From an uncultured bacterium (GTDB lineage Bacteria > Cyanobacteriota > Vampirovibrionia > Gastranaerophilales > Gastranaerophilaceae), in assembly GCA_947428835.1 (NCBI GenBank), contig CANENE010000001.1:124001-188000 (forward strand): a stretch of DNA of 64,000 nt, read 5' to 3'. Every line of letters begins with the position of its first letter. Position 1 is the stretch's first letter. This document shows positions 1 through 9,974 of the stretch, in pieces. The position numbers and the translations under genes were made by a program. The notes beneath the pieces are model-generated. The model was given only the letters and a program-made list of their open reading frames with translations, made no database searches and was not told where the DNA came from.

Positions 1-1
1 T

Positions 2-616
2 TCAGATGAGCAGGCACTTTTTGTGGGAGATATCCTCTCAACAGGTTTTTGGGCAGCCAAGATTAGTGAAATTAAAGAAGATGATACGGTATTAATCATT
101 GGAGCAGGACCGACAGGAATATGTACTTTACTATGTACTATGTTGAAAAATCCCAAAAAAATTATTATCTGCGAAAAAGATGAAACAAGAAGAGAATTTA
201 TTAAAAAGCATTATCCGGCTGTAATTGTAGTAGCTCCTGAAAACTGCCTTGAAGTTGTAAATAAAGAAAGCACACATGGTGGAGCGGATGTGGTTTTGGA
301 AGTTGCAGGAAGTAAAGATTCTTTTAAGATGGCTTGGGAAAGCGCAAGGGCAAATGCGATAGTTACAATTGTTGCACTTTATGATGAGCCGATGGTTTTG
401 CCTTTGCCTGATATGTATGGGAAAAATCTCATATTTAAAACGGGAGGAGTAGATGGCTGTGATTGCAAGGAAATATTGTCTTTAATCGAGCAGGGAAAAA
501 TCGACACAACTCCTTTAATTACACATAAATTTGCTCTTAAAGATATTGAAAAGGCATATGAGATGTTTGAAAAGAAACTGGAAAATGTCATAAAAATCGC
601 AATTGTTAATGGATGA
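2..616 (+). CDS. Zinc-type alcohol dehydrogenase (MDR), C-terminal part, truncated by window start
   Basis: The frame is open to the window edge, so the N-terminal catalytic zinc domain lies outside. The visible ~204 residues are the NAD(P)-binding Rossmann domain and C-terminal cap of a medium-chain dehydrogenase: SDEQALFVGDILSTG is the family's typical hinge, and VLIIGAGPTG is the glycine-rich dinucleotide loop. IEQGKIDTTPLITHKF followed by an IEKAYEMFE helix is the usual MDR end. It would oxidise an alcohol or polyol with NAD(P); the substrate cannot be read from this half. It ends 4 bp from the convergent hsdM remnant. Two further MDR genes occur near 12-14 kb. Confidence 0.88.
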   Translation, partial: SDEQALFVGDILSTGFWAAKISEIKEDDTVLIIGAGPTGICTLLCTMLKNPKKIIICEKDETRREFIKKHYPAVIVVAPENCLEVVNKESTHGGADVVLEVAGSKDSFKMAWESARANAIVTIVALYDEPMVLPLPDMYGKNLIFKTGGVDGCDCKEILSLIEQGKIDTTPLITHKFALKDIEKAYEMFEKKLENVIKIAIVNG

Positions 617-620
617 GTTA

Positions 621-1587
<967 letters not shown>

Positions 1588-1941
1588 TGCCCCACGCATT
1601 AAATATCCATATCGTAAAATCTCATTGTATATGTTTGCCACGGTATTGAACAATATTGCAATTTTGTCATTCCTTTGTTCATCATTTTCTTTTAATTCAA
1701 TAGCTAACAAAATATTATCTGAAAATATTTTTACAAATATTTCTTCTTTTTTAGGAAATATTCCTCCACCGGATTCTTCAATTGCATCTTCCATAAACAT
1801 ATTTAAGTGATTTAGAAAATTGAAATCATTATCTTTGCATATCATTTGTTTTGCACCGAGCATATCTAAATATGTAATAATGTGATTTGAAGTTTTATAA
1901 TTTGTCCAAGGAAATCTTGCATAACCAGTTCTTAATACCAT
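1588..1941 (-). pseudogene. 5' fragment of an unrelated hypothetical gene fused in frame to the hsdM remnant
   Basis: The first ~118 codons of this reading frame do not look like an HsdM N-terminus. They contain HIITYLDMLGAKQM, then VKIFSDNILLAIEL and YGYLMRGAI, an order I associate from memory with a family of uncharacterised proteins (YxDxLG near the start, FSDNI, then RGxI). Right after RGAI the sequence becomes HsdM (VEVMHPKP), without a stop. The reading frame begins 8 bp after the ATPase pseudogene, so the three pieces were probably one transcript. I read it as a deletion or recombination scar that joined two genes. A true domain fusion is less likely, because both partners are incomplete. 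Confidence 0.6.
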
Positions 1942-1949
1942 TTTGTTTA

Positions 1950-4141
1950 CTAATTCTCTGTAAATAAGTTTTTTATATCTGTATATAGTAGTTTTAAATG
2001 TTCATTGGACATATCTAAAATAGGCTCGTACATAAATGAATTAAGATGAATATTTTCAGGAGTCATTAAATTTACACGTCGTAAAACTTTTAATTCCTCT
2101 CTATTGTCGCCAAACAATTCTTGATACTTTTCGATTAATTTTTGAGTTTGATTTTTTGTAATTTGAGCAACAAATTCAGCATTGTCTATTGCTTGAATCA
2201 TAAATTCTTCCGCTTTTAACCGTATCGCTATAGATAAAACTATCTTCTTTTCTAATTCTAAGGTTTCCCCCTCTGAATTTTCTATATCATCAGCAGTTTC
2301 ATATAATTTATCTAGTATTATTGGGCTAAGATCCATTGAAATTTGAGGTATAACCGTTTCATTTAAAGTGTCTTTTATAATATCTACAAATTTTTGCATT
2401 GTTATACTTTTTGTATCGTTTTTTATATGTAATAGTGATGTCAAAATATTATATTGGTCACTATTTTCGCCTAACGTATATTCAGCTATATTTCTTATAA
2501 ATGGAACAAGTGCTATAACCTGTTCAATATTACCAGAAGATAAATTTTTTATCCAAGTTTTAAAAACATCTTTCTGATACTTTATTTCTATTAGACTAAT
2601 GTCATTTTTTGTTTTAATAGACTGGAGACGATTTTTTCTAGGCACACCAAGCCGCCCACATGCTGTCCTATAAAAATCAAAATTATGTGTTAATATTATT
2701 TGATAAAAATTGTTTGAAGCAGATATTTCTTTTAAATACTCTATTATTGCATATTTATTTTTATAGTCAAATGAATCAGCAATATCATCTATTATCAATA
2801 GACTAGATTGTTCCAGCTCTTTTCTTGCTTCAATTTCAAAAATTATATTTAATATATATAATGCGCGCCTTTCTCCTTGACTTAACACATTTAACAATGT
2901 ATTTTTTTCAATAGCAATCAAATTTGTATCTTCATAGTAATCTTTAAAATCAAATTTAAGAGTCGGAACAGCTGCACCAACAATAGCATCGGTTTTATTT
3001 TCAATTCTTACATTAAAAGGAACAAAAAACCTTTCATTAAAAATATTAATAATTGATTGCCATTTTGTAACTTCTTTTTCTGCAGTTTCAACAATATTGT
3101 TTAATCTTTCTCTACTCTCTTTATATGTCTCAATTGTATCCTTGTAAATTTCTTTTCTGGTTGAAAGATAAGCAACCCAAATATCCTGTTTTAATTTTTT
3201 TATATTATTAAATTTAGGCAACAAATCTTGTCTATTTAATAGATAACGTCTAAATTCAACAAGTTCCTTATTTTTTATTGCTTTATCAATCGCTGAAAAT
3301 GCTTTTTTCAAATCCTCATTTCCTAAAATTCTGGATTTTTCAATATTAATAGCATCAGCTAGCTCTTTATCTGATTTTATTTCTTTTTTCTCACCTTCTT
3401 GATTGATGTATACAGAATGCTTTGCAAGGAAAAATCGATTATCTTTTAAACTTTTTTCAACATTAGAAGCATTATAATGTTCGAAGTTTCCACGACTAAA
3501 AAATGTGGAATTGCTAATTAAACTATCATATATATTTATATAATTTTCTAATTTTTCTTTAAAATCGTGAGTTTCAAGAAATGCTTGAACTTTCTCATTG
3601 AATAAAATACTATAATTTACTGTTTTTAACGAGTCATCTACTTCATTTGATATTTCATATTCTAGACGCAATAATGCTTTATAAAAACTATTATTATCTG
3701 AAACAATATCAAAAGATAGCGTTTCTGCAATGTTCTTATTTAATCCTGATAATTGCTTTAATTCTTTAATAATAAGATCTTGTTTCTTGTCGATTTGGAT
3801 ATGTATTTGATCATACTCTTTTTTTAATTCCTTGTTCACTAACAAAGTAGAAATTTTATCGGATTCATATGTTGCATTATATGGTTCAATAACAAATATT
3901 GATTGTGGTGTGATTGAATTTGATAAATTATCCAATATTTCAAAGAGAGTTTCTTTATCTGGAAAGATTAGATCTTTTGGGCATTCATTTCTGAATAATC
4001 ACTAAAAGTTCTAGCAAAAGATGTTTTAATGGTTCCATTCGGAGAATAAATAACATAGGTATTTTTATTGTTAAATTCGAATTCGTATTTTAATTTTTTT
4101 ATTCCATAACAATTTTTTAGATTTACTTTCAACTTTTTCAT
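1950..4141 (-). pseudogene. AAA/ABC-type ATPase of a likely defence locus, frameshifted near its 5' end
   Basis: The main open segment (661 codons) holds a long helical middle, a signature-like LNVLSQGERRALYILNII, the Walker B LLIIDDIADSFD and an H-loop-like IILTHNFDFYR. That is the layout of RecF/SMC-like ATPases found with restriction systems. The P-loop lies just upstream in another frame: starting at the ATG at 4141, VIYSPNGTIKTSFARTFSDYS is the Walker A region, and the frame then stops after AQKI. Adding one A at the A4 run (T at 3975-3978) joins it to KDLIFPDKETLFEI and the rest. So the gene is one base short: broken, phase-variable or a sequencing error. About 728 residues if repaired. 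It reads into the hsdM chimera 8 bp downstream. I cannot name the exact defence family. Confidence 0.72.
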
Positions 4142-4566
4142 AACATTCTCATTATTCTTTATTGTTATATTTCTATTTTAATATATCTTACAAAACATTT
4201 TAAAAAAATAAATAAAAAATTAATATTTTAACAGTCTTATCATTATTCTGACTTTAAGCAACAAATGCATTACCCGAAAAGAGGAACATATATAGAAAAG
4301 CAGGATTTAATATTACACCGAGAGAATTTAAATAGTTGAGCAAATGGGCAAAATGTTTGCATAATTGTCGTTTAGATTGTTTTATTGCAAACCAACCAGA
4401 GATTAAAGAGCGTTATAATCTTGCCCCATTTAAGGAACAATACTGATTTATTGAATGCGTTCTTCATTAACAACGAAGAAGAACTTGAAAAATAATATAT
4501 ATCTAAATCTTGTTCAAATACTGTTCAAAAGGTGTTCTAAAAAATTTTTTGTGATATATTTAGGCA
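4142..4566. other. Intergenic 425 bp between ATPase pseudogene and HNH gene, possibly decayed coding sequence
   Basis: No intact gene is visible. On the plus strand a stretch ending LNAFFINNEEELEK (about 4410-4494) is open for some 40 codons after a stop and looks protein-like, so a decayed gene is possible, but I cannot identify it. The last 60 bp hold the TGTTC repeats and the promoter of the HNH gene, listed separately. Confidence 0.4.
4511..4560 (+). promoter_or_regulatory. HNH gene promoter with three TGTTC iterons spaced 11 bp
   Basis: TGTTC occurs at 4511, 4522 and 4533, exactly one helical turn apart, with shared flanks (TGTTCAAATAC, TGTTCAAAAGG, TGTTCTAAAA). The third copy overlaps a poor -35 (GTGTTC, 4532-4537), 17 bp before a -10-like TATATT (4555-4560), and the ATG follows after 6 bp. 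The phasing suggests an operator for a regulator that binds one face of the helix. No Shine-Dalgarno is present, so the mRNA may be leaderless. Confidence 0.4.
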
Positions 4567-5388
4567 ATGAATATAGATTACATTATTAATATTGATGATT
4601 GGGGTCATTCTGCCCAAAGGCAAGATGGTGGAAATAACGATTATTATTTTTATCCCAAGAATGAGATTGATTTTAAACAAGAAGCTTTCTCTTCTGGTGG
4701 TATTAGTTGGCTTTTTATTTCTAAAATAAACAATCATTTTGAATATCATAATACTGTTGTTCATAAAATATTTTCAGAAGATATAAGAACTCGGATGAGC
4801 ACAACAACTATTAAGAATGTTGATATTAGCAAAAAATATTCAAATACGTTTATTGTAGCAGTACCTAATAATTATAAACATTTATTGAATGTATTTTATA
4901 ACTACATTGTAGGTATAACACAACAGCAGCAAATAGAGTTTATTCTTAACTCTAAAGATTTGATCATAGAAAGCAACAATGAATTAAATCCTATAGAAAA
5001 AAATAATAAAATTGTTAAAGAAAAGCAAATACAACAGTACAATCGTTCATCAATAGAAAAAGCAAAAGCCATTAAAAAAGCTGCGTTTAAATGCGAATGT
5101 AATAAAACACATCTTACATTCATTTCAAATATAACTAATAACAATTTTGTAGAAGCTCACCATTTAATTCCTTTAAGTAAAAGAGATGAGTTTGAATTTG
5201 AAATAGATATTGCCTCTAATATTATTTCTCTTTGTCCTAATTGTCATAGAAAATTGCATTACGGTAAATTATCAGAAAAAGAAGCTCTTTTAAGAAAATT
5301 ATATAAAGAAAGGATTTGTTTATTAAACAAGCAAGGTATTTTTCTTTCTGAAGAAGATTTAATAAAAATATATTCAACTTCCGACTAA
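4567..5388 (+). CDS. HNH endonuclease, McrA-like, probable restriction or defence nuclease
   Basis: The C-terminal third carries a clear HNH/beta-beta-alpha-metal site: a Cys pair in FKCECNKTH, then VEAHHLIPLS (the first His, general base region), NIISLCPNCHRKLHYG (central Asn, second Cys pair and final His). The four cysteines should bind the structural zinc of His-Me nucleases. The N-terminal ~160 residues (DYIINIDDWGHSAQRQDGG onward) are a separate domain I do not recognise, perhaps for target recognition. Such two-part proteins often cut modified or foreign DNA. The decayed restriction genes next to it support a defence role. The gene is complete, with its own promoter-like region and a hairpin terminator at its stop codon. 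Confidence 0.82.
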   Translation: MNIDYIINIDDWGHSAQRQDGGNNDYYFYPKNEIDFKQEAFSSGGISWLFISKINNHFEYHNTVVHKIFSEDIRTRMSTTTIKNVDISKKYSNTFIVAVPNNYKHLLNVFYNYIVGITQQQQIEFILNSKDLIIESNNELNPIEKNNKIVKEKQIQQYNRSSIEKAKAIKKAAFKCECNKTHLTFISNITNNNFVEAHHLIPLSKRDEFEFEIDIASNIISLCPNCHRKLHYGKLSEKEALLRKLYKERICLLNKQGIFLSEEDLIKIYSTSD

Positions 5389-5411
5389 AATGTCAAACTT
5401 GCGACATTTTA
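5387..5411 (+). terminator. Hairpin terminator of the HNH gene
   Basis: AAAATGTC and GACATTTT form a perfect 8-bp stem with an 8-nt loop, starting inside the stop codon. A short T-rich tail follows. This fits a weak rho-independent terminator. Confidence 0.5.
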
Positions 5412-5437
5412 TGTCAAAATCCCCGATACACGACAAA

Positions 5438-5480
5438 AATAAAAAGACCTAAAACATACACAGTTCTAAGTCTTTTTATT
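5438..5480 (-). terminator. Rho-independent terminator of tRNA-Ala
   Basis: On the minus strand the 3' end of tRNA-Ala runs into an 11-bp inverted repeat (AATAAAAAGAC / GTCTTTTTATT, loop 21 nt) followed by ATTTTTG-type U-rich sequence. The distal arm overlaps the encoded CCA, so the hairpin and the mature tRNA end compete. Confidence 0.55.
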
Positions 5481-5555
5481 GGTGGAGGTTAGGAGATTCG
5501 AACTCCTGACCCCCTGCGTGCAAAGCAGGTGCTCTACCAGCTGAGCTAAACCCCC
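5480..5555 (-). tRNA. tRNA-Ala (anticodon TGC)
   Basis: Read on the minus strand, the 76 nt fold as a cloverleaf: acceptor GGGGGTT paired with AACCTCC (one G-T pair), D arm TAGCTCAGCTGGTAGAGC, anticodon loop with TGC, and T loop GTTCGAATC. The terminal ACCA is encoded, unlike in the two other tRNA genes of this window. It decodes GCN alanine codons. Confidence 0.97.
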
Positions 5556-5775
5556 ACGTTATTCAATTTTCATTTTTGCCTCAAAGAAACATCTTCAAGA
5601 CAAAAGCTATACTATATTAAACAAAAAAAATAATCAAGCATTTTATTTAAAAAATTATTTAAATCTACCAAAACGCAAATACACCAAAAGCACGACCGAC
5701 AATATAGCTCAAGTTGAAAAAATTAAATTTAATGAGATAATCTAATAAGAAAACAAAATTATCGGAGCAATACAA

Positions 5776-7599
5776 ATGAAACTAGAGGCAACTTCCGCTA
5801 AAAATTCTTTCAAGTACAGCTGGCTGTTATCAAGAATTTTTCCATACATAAAACCATATTTATTTAGAATATTTATTGGTTTTCTAATTGCAATTCCTTT
5901 AGGACTATTGGATGGTGTCACAGCTTTTGCTCTAAAGCCATATATGGATTATGTTGTAGGTGGCAAAACCCTTGAATTTACAATTCTAAACCACGATTTC
6001 ACCATAGAAAGCATCACTATGGCTTTTGTTTTGCCTTTTGGTGTTGTTTTATTTGCACTTGTGCAAGGTGTTTTAAAATACCTTAATGAATACATTACAA
6101 CCTGGACAAGTCAAAAAATTACAAATGATGTTAAAATAGACTTATTTCACAAACTAATCTACATGCATCCGCAATTTTTTGATGAAAATTCTTCGGGCAT
6201 AATCATTTCAAGGTATATGAATGATCCGTCTACTGCTTCAAGCGGCATAGTAGAACAAATTAAAACCATTACAACAAGCCTCTTTGGCGCACTTGGTTTA
6301 ATTGCTGTTATGCTCTATAGCTCCTGGAGGCTTGCATTTATTGGCATTGTTGTTTTATGTATTGCTTTTGTTCCGGTTGCACTTATCAGAAAAAGAATTA
6401 AAAATGCTTCAAACAAAAACATGGTCATAGGCGGAAACATAACCACAAACATAAATGAAACTTATGGCGGCAACAAAATTATGACTGCATACAGCCTGCA
6501 GCAAAGACAGGAAAACAATTTCAAAGAACAAATATTCAAAAGTTTTGATGTAAATATGTCTTTAACAAAGCGTGCTGCCTGGATGAGCCCTTTAATGTAT
6601 ACAATTGCTTCAATGGGAATTGCAATAGTTCTTGGCTATGGTACATATTTAATAAATTCCGGACAAATGACAGCAGGCTCCTTTGCTTCTTTTGTAACTT
6701 CGCTTTTGCTTTTGTATAAACCGGTTAAAACCCTTGGCAACACTCTTACAAACATTCAAAACATCTTTGTTGCAATGGGAAGGGTATTTGAGCTGTTTGA
6801 CCTAAGTTCCGAAATAAAAGAAGCCGAAGAACCGATTGAAATGAAAGAATTGGACAGAAATATCAAATTTGAAAACATTAACTTTGAATATATTGAAGGT
6901 CACAGTGTATTAAAAAATATCAACCTCACAATAAACAAAAATGAAACACTTGCAATCGTTGGAAACTCAGGAGGCGGCAAATCAACAATTGTAAACCTTC
7001 TTCCAAGATTTTACGATATTAAATCAGGTTCAATCAAATTTGATGATATTGATGTCAGAAAATTCTCTCTCAAATCCTTAAGAGACAATATTGCAATGGT
7101 TTTTCAGGACAATTTCCTATTTTCAGGTACAATAAAAGAAAACATAATGATGGGAAATCCAAAAGCCACAGAAGTTGACCTTCAAAATGCAGTTGAAGCA
7201 GCACATTTAAATGAACTTATTGATGATCTTGAACAAGGTCTTGATACAGAGCTTGGCGAGCGCGGATTAACATTATCAGGCGGTCAAAGACAAAGGGTTG
7301 CAATTGCAAGAGCAATGATTAAAAAAAGCCCTATTGTTATACTGGATGAAGCAACAAGTGCCCTGGACAATAAATCCGAAGCAATTGTTCAAAAAGCGCT
7401 TGATAACTTAATGAAAAATAAAACAGTGTTTGTAATCGCCCACAGACTTTCAACAATTAAAAATGCGGATAGAATTGCCGTTATAAATGAAGGCGAACTT
7501 GTTGAACTCGGAAGCCATGAAGAGCTTATGCAAATACCTGATGGTCAATACAAGGCTCTTTATGAAATGCAATTTAAAAAACAGGAACAGCCTGTATAG
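5776..7599 (+). CDS. msbA: MsbA-like ABC exporter (half-transporter, lipid A / lipid flippase type)
   Basis: At 607 residues this is the normal size for a type IV ABC half-exporter that works as a homodimer in the inner membrane. Residues ~20-330 form the six-helix transmembrane domain. The nucleotide-binding domain shows Walker A GNSGGGKST (~396-404), Q-loop VFQDNFLFSG, signature LSGGQRQRVAIARA (~500), Walker B IVILDEATSALD (~520) and H-loop IAHRLST. The usual substrate is the lipid A-core of LPS. That fits the lptB/lptF genes at 52 kb, but multidrug exporters look alike, so the substrate is inferred. A CGGAG ribosome-binding site precedes the ATG. The gene stands alone and ends at a strong hairpin terminator. 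Confidence 0.88.
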   Translation: MKLEATSAKNSFKYSWLLSRIFPYIKPYLFRIFIGFLIAIPLGLLDGVTAFALKPYMDYVVGGKTLEFTILNHDFTIESITMAFVLPFGVVLFALVQGVLKYLNEYITTWTSQKITNDVKIDLFHKLIYMHPQFFDENSSGIIISRYMNDPSTASSGIVEQIKTITTSLFGALGLIAVMLYSSWRLAFIGIVVLCIAFVPVALIRKRIKNASNKNMVIGGNITTNINETYGGNKIMTAYSLQQRQENNFKEQIFKSFDVNMSLTKRAAWMSPLMYTIASMGIAIVLGYGTYLINSGQMTAGSFASFVTSLLLLYKPVKTLGNTLTNIQNIFVAMGRVFELFDLSSEIKEAEEPIEMKELDRNIKFENINFEYIEGHSVLKNINLTINKNETLAIVGNSGGGKSTIVNLLPRFYDIKSGSIKFDDIDVRKFSLKSLRDNIAMVFQDNFLFSGTIKENIMMGNPKATEVDLQNAVEAAHLNELIDDLEQGLDTELGERGLTLSGGQRQRVAIARAMIKKSPIVILDEATSALDNKSEAIVQKALDNLMKNKTVFVIAHRLSTIKNADRIAVINEGELVELGSHEELMQIPDGQYKALYEMQFKKQEQPV

Positions 7600-7616
7600 C
7601 AAAACTTAAAAACTAC

Positions 7617-7658
7617 AAAGCAGGCCTTTAAACATTTAATTAAAAGGTCTGCTTTTTT
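7617..7658 (+). terminator. Strong rho-independent terminator after the ABC exporter
   Basis: AAAGCAGGCCTTT and AAAAGGTCTGCTTT form a stem of about 13 bp (with a G-T pair), then T6. The downstream gene is convergent, and the A-rich 5' flank could let the hairpin work in both directions. Confidence 0.85.
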
Positions 7659-7691
7659 ATATGCCTTTGCTTAAAACAATTTCAAGAATAA

Positions 7692-8024
7692 TTATTCAAT
7701 TCTATTAATAACAGGTGTAAATACAGCCAATATTATCGAACCCAATAGCGCACTTAAGAACCCATTAACTGCAAATCCTGGAGTAATGTAGCCTGCCAAC
7801 CACAACATAAGCGCATTAATTACAAAACTAAATAAACCAAGTGTCAAAACATTAATCGGAATTGTAATAAATGTCAATAAAGGTTTGATAAAAGCATTAA
7901 TTAGAGCCAAAATAACGCATACGAGCATTGCACTTAAAAAATTGCTAACGGTAATACCGGGAATTATCCAAGCGGTAAATACGATTAAAGCTGCAAAAAG
8001 TATCCATCTTAAAAATATATTCAT
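7692..8024 (-). CDS. Small membrane protein of the YvlD / phage holin 4 superfamily
   Basis: This 110-residue protein is almost entirely four transmembrane helices: LRWILFAALIVFTAWIIPGI, a second with ALINAFIKPLL, then LGLFSFVINALMLWLAGYI and LSALLGSIILAVF. The GI.V..F..A..V..ILALIN..IKP pattern is diagnostic of the holin-4-like (YvlD) family. That family is widespread in bacteria outside phages; the name holin is historical and lysis is not implied. Its cellular role is poorly known. TTCTCC in the plus strand just before the start gives a GGAGAA ribosome-binding site. It is convergent with the exporter and divergent from yebC. Confidence 0.85.
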   Translation of the reverse strand: MNIFLRWILFAALIVFTAWIIPGITVSNFLSAMLVCVILALINAFIKPLLTFITIPINVLTLGLFSFVINALMLWLAGYITPGFAVNGFLSALLGSIILAVFTPVINRIE

Positions 8025-8162
8025 AAAATTTCTCCTATTCTGTTTTAAAAATACATTTTTTTAAAAACATTTTCATTGCCTGAAATAACTATATTTAATT
8101 TTCTTGCTAATCAACTTTGAACATGATTTAATTAAAGAAACGATAAGAATAAGGAAAGTTAT

Positions 8163-8957
8163 ATGTCAGGACACTCCAAATGGGCAAATATTAAACATAA
8201 AAAAGCAAAAGCAGACGCGGCAAGAGGTGTCAATTTTGCGAAATTTTCAAGAGAAATAATAATTGCAGCAAAAATCGGAGGGGCTGACTTAAACGGTAAC
8301 TTCAGACTAAGAACTGCTGTTGAAAAAGCTAAAGCAGGCGGACTTCCAAATGACACAATCAAACGCGCTATAGATAAAGGGGCCGGAAACCTTGCAGGCG
8401 AAAACTTTGAAGAAATAACTTACGAAGGCTATGGTGCAGGAGGCGTTGCGGTATTTATTGAAGCTGCAACAGATAACAGAAACAGAACCGCAGGCGATAT
8501 CAGAAGCTATTTTACAAAATTCGGCGGTAATCTTGGTGAAACAGGCTGCGTAGGTTGGATTTTTGAACCTTGCGGTTTGATAACAATAGACAAGCCCGTT
8601 GAAGCAGACAAACGCTCAAAAGAAACAGTCAAAATGTTTGATTTTGACAAGCTCTTTGAAGATAGTATGGAATTTGACCCGATGGATGTATATGAAGATA
8701 CTGATGAAGATAACTACAAAATCAAAACAACTGTATCTAATCTTGAAGCAACCGCTAAAGGGCTTGAAGCTTTAGGCTACATTATAAAAAGTGCTGAAGC
8801 AACGAGAATTCCATCTAATTCAAGCGAAATAACAGATCCTGCTATCGCTAAAAAAATCGTTCTTCTTTTGGAAAAATTAGATGAGCACGATGATGTTCAA
8901 AATGTTTATTCTAATTTTGAAGCAAGTGATGAAATTATGAACTCGCTTGATGTATAG
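8163..8957 (+). CDS. yebC: YebC/PmpR family regulator (TACO1-like)
   Basis: The start MSGHSKWANIKHKKAKAD and the following NFAKFSREI.IAAK are the hallmark of this highly conserved family. AGGLPNDTIKRAIDKG and ITYEGYG.GGVA complete the three-domain fold. Length (264) is slightly above the usual ~245, with an acidic insertion (YEDTDEDN) around residue 180. Family members have been described as DNA-binding regulators and, more recently, as translation factors that relieve ribosome stalling; the sequence does not decide between them. AAGGAAAG lies 8 nt before the ATG. The next gene starts 18 bp downstream, so they are probably co-transcribed. Confidence 0.95.
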   Translation: MSGHSKWANIKHKKAKADAARGVNFAKFSREIIIAAKIGGADLNGNFRLRTAVEKAKAGGLPNDTIKRAIDKGAGNLAGENFEEITYEGYGAGGVAVFIEAATDNRNRTAGDIRSYFTKFGGNLGETGCVGWIFEPCGLITIDKPVEADKRSKETVKMFDFDKLFEDSMEFDPMDVYEDTDEDNYKIKTTVSNLEATAKGLEALGYIIKSAEATRIPSNSSEITDPAIAKKIVLLLEKLDEHDDVQNVYSNFEASDEIMNSLDV

Positions 8958-8975
8958 GATTTATCCGGACAATAT

Positions 8976-9971
8976 ATGATTACAATTAACACAAGCACAT
9001 TTTTTATGATTATAGGGTTTCTTTTGTCCCTGTATGCTTGCGTTTCAAACGATGTTATCCAAACTTTAGGAACATTTCTTTCAACCACAAAAGATAAGCC
9101 CGTTTGGCAAGTTTGGCTTTTTACAAGTACAATTCTTGTAATAACTTTTGTTTTGGGGTGGATTATAAATGATGGTGATATGGCTTTTGGTCTCTTAGAT
9201 AGAATTCCTCACCCTGAAACCTTTTACTGGTGGCATATTTTACCTCCAATTATTCTTTTATATCTAACCAAAAAAGGGATTCCTGTTGCAACATCATTTT
9301 TAATTATAAGCATATTTTCAAGTAACACAATAATAGGTATGATGATTGCAAAGTCTTTCATAGGTTATGTTACAGCTTTTATTTTATCTTTAATATTATA
9401 TTTCTTTATTGCAAGAAGGGTTGAAAGAGCCTTTTTATACAAAAAAAATAAACCCATTTCAATAGGCTGGTATATTGCAAAATGGGCGTCAACTGCGCTT
9501 TTATGGACTGCCTGGCTTTTGCAGGACGGCTCTAAGCTCTTTGTATTTTTGCCAAGAAAACTGACATTTGTCCAAATGGTCCTAAGCCTTGTTGTTTTTG
9601 TAGCACTTTTGTTTATAATCTGCTACAAAAGAGGGGGCGAAATCCAAAATATAATTAAGCTCAAAACCAATACCCAGGATATAAGATCAGCAACAATTAT
9701 TGATGTTGTTTATGCTTGTATATTAATTTATTTTCTAAATTTAAATAATATACCAATGTCTACAACCTGGGTTTTTCTAGGGGTTTTAGCAGGAAGAGAA
9801 ATTGCTCTTTATAACAGACTCCGCTTTATAACAGAAAAGAAAGTCTATAAACACGTTATAAAAGACTTTACAAAAGCAATTATAGGGCTAATTGTCTCAA
9901 TTGCAGTAGTCTTGATAATCAATCAATATGATACTATTTTAAATCTCATTAAACACTATGCTAATCTATAA
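8976..9971 (+). CDS. Polytopic membrane protein distantly resembling PiT phosphate permeases
   Basis: There are about nine hydrophobic helices over 331 residues. Two segments recall the inverted signature repeats of PiT inorganic phosphate transporters: CVSNDVIQTLGTFLS (compare the GANDVAN-type motif) and IPMSTTWVFLGVLAGRE (compare the STThtl.G motif), one near each end as in that family. The long hydrophilic middle loop of classical PiT proteins is reduced to a short KRGGEIQN segment. Transport of phosphate or another anion is therefore a guess. It follows yebC by 18 bp and precedes the next gene by 3 bp, so it sits within a likely three-gene unit. Confidence 0.6.
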   Translation: MITINTSTFFMIIGFLLSLYACVSNDVIQTLGTFLSTTKDKPVWQVWLFTSTILVITFVLGWIINDGDMAFGLLDRIPHPETFYWWHILPPIILLYLTKKGIPVATSFLIISIFSSNTIIGMMIAKSFIGYVTAFILSLILYFFIARRVERAFLYKKNKPISIGWYIAKWASTALLWTAWLLQDGSKLFVFLPRKLTFVQMVLSLVVFVALLFIICYKRGGEIQNIIKLKTNTQDIRSATIIDVVYACILIYFLNLNNIPMSTTWVFLGVLAGREIALYNRLRFITEKKVYKHVIKDFTKAIIGLIVSIAVVLIINQYDTILNLIKHYANL

Positions 9972-9974
9972 AAA

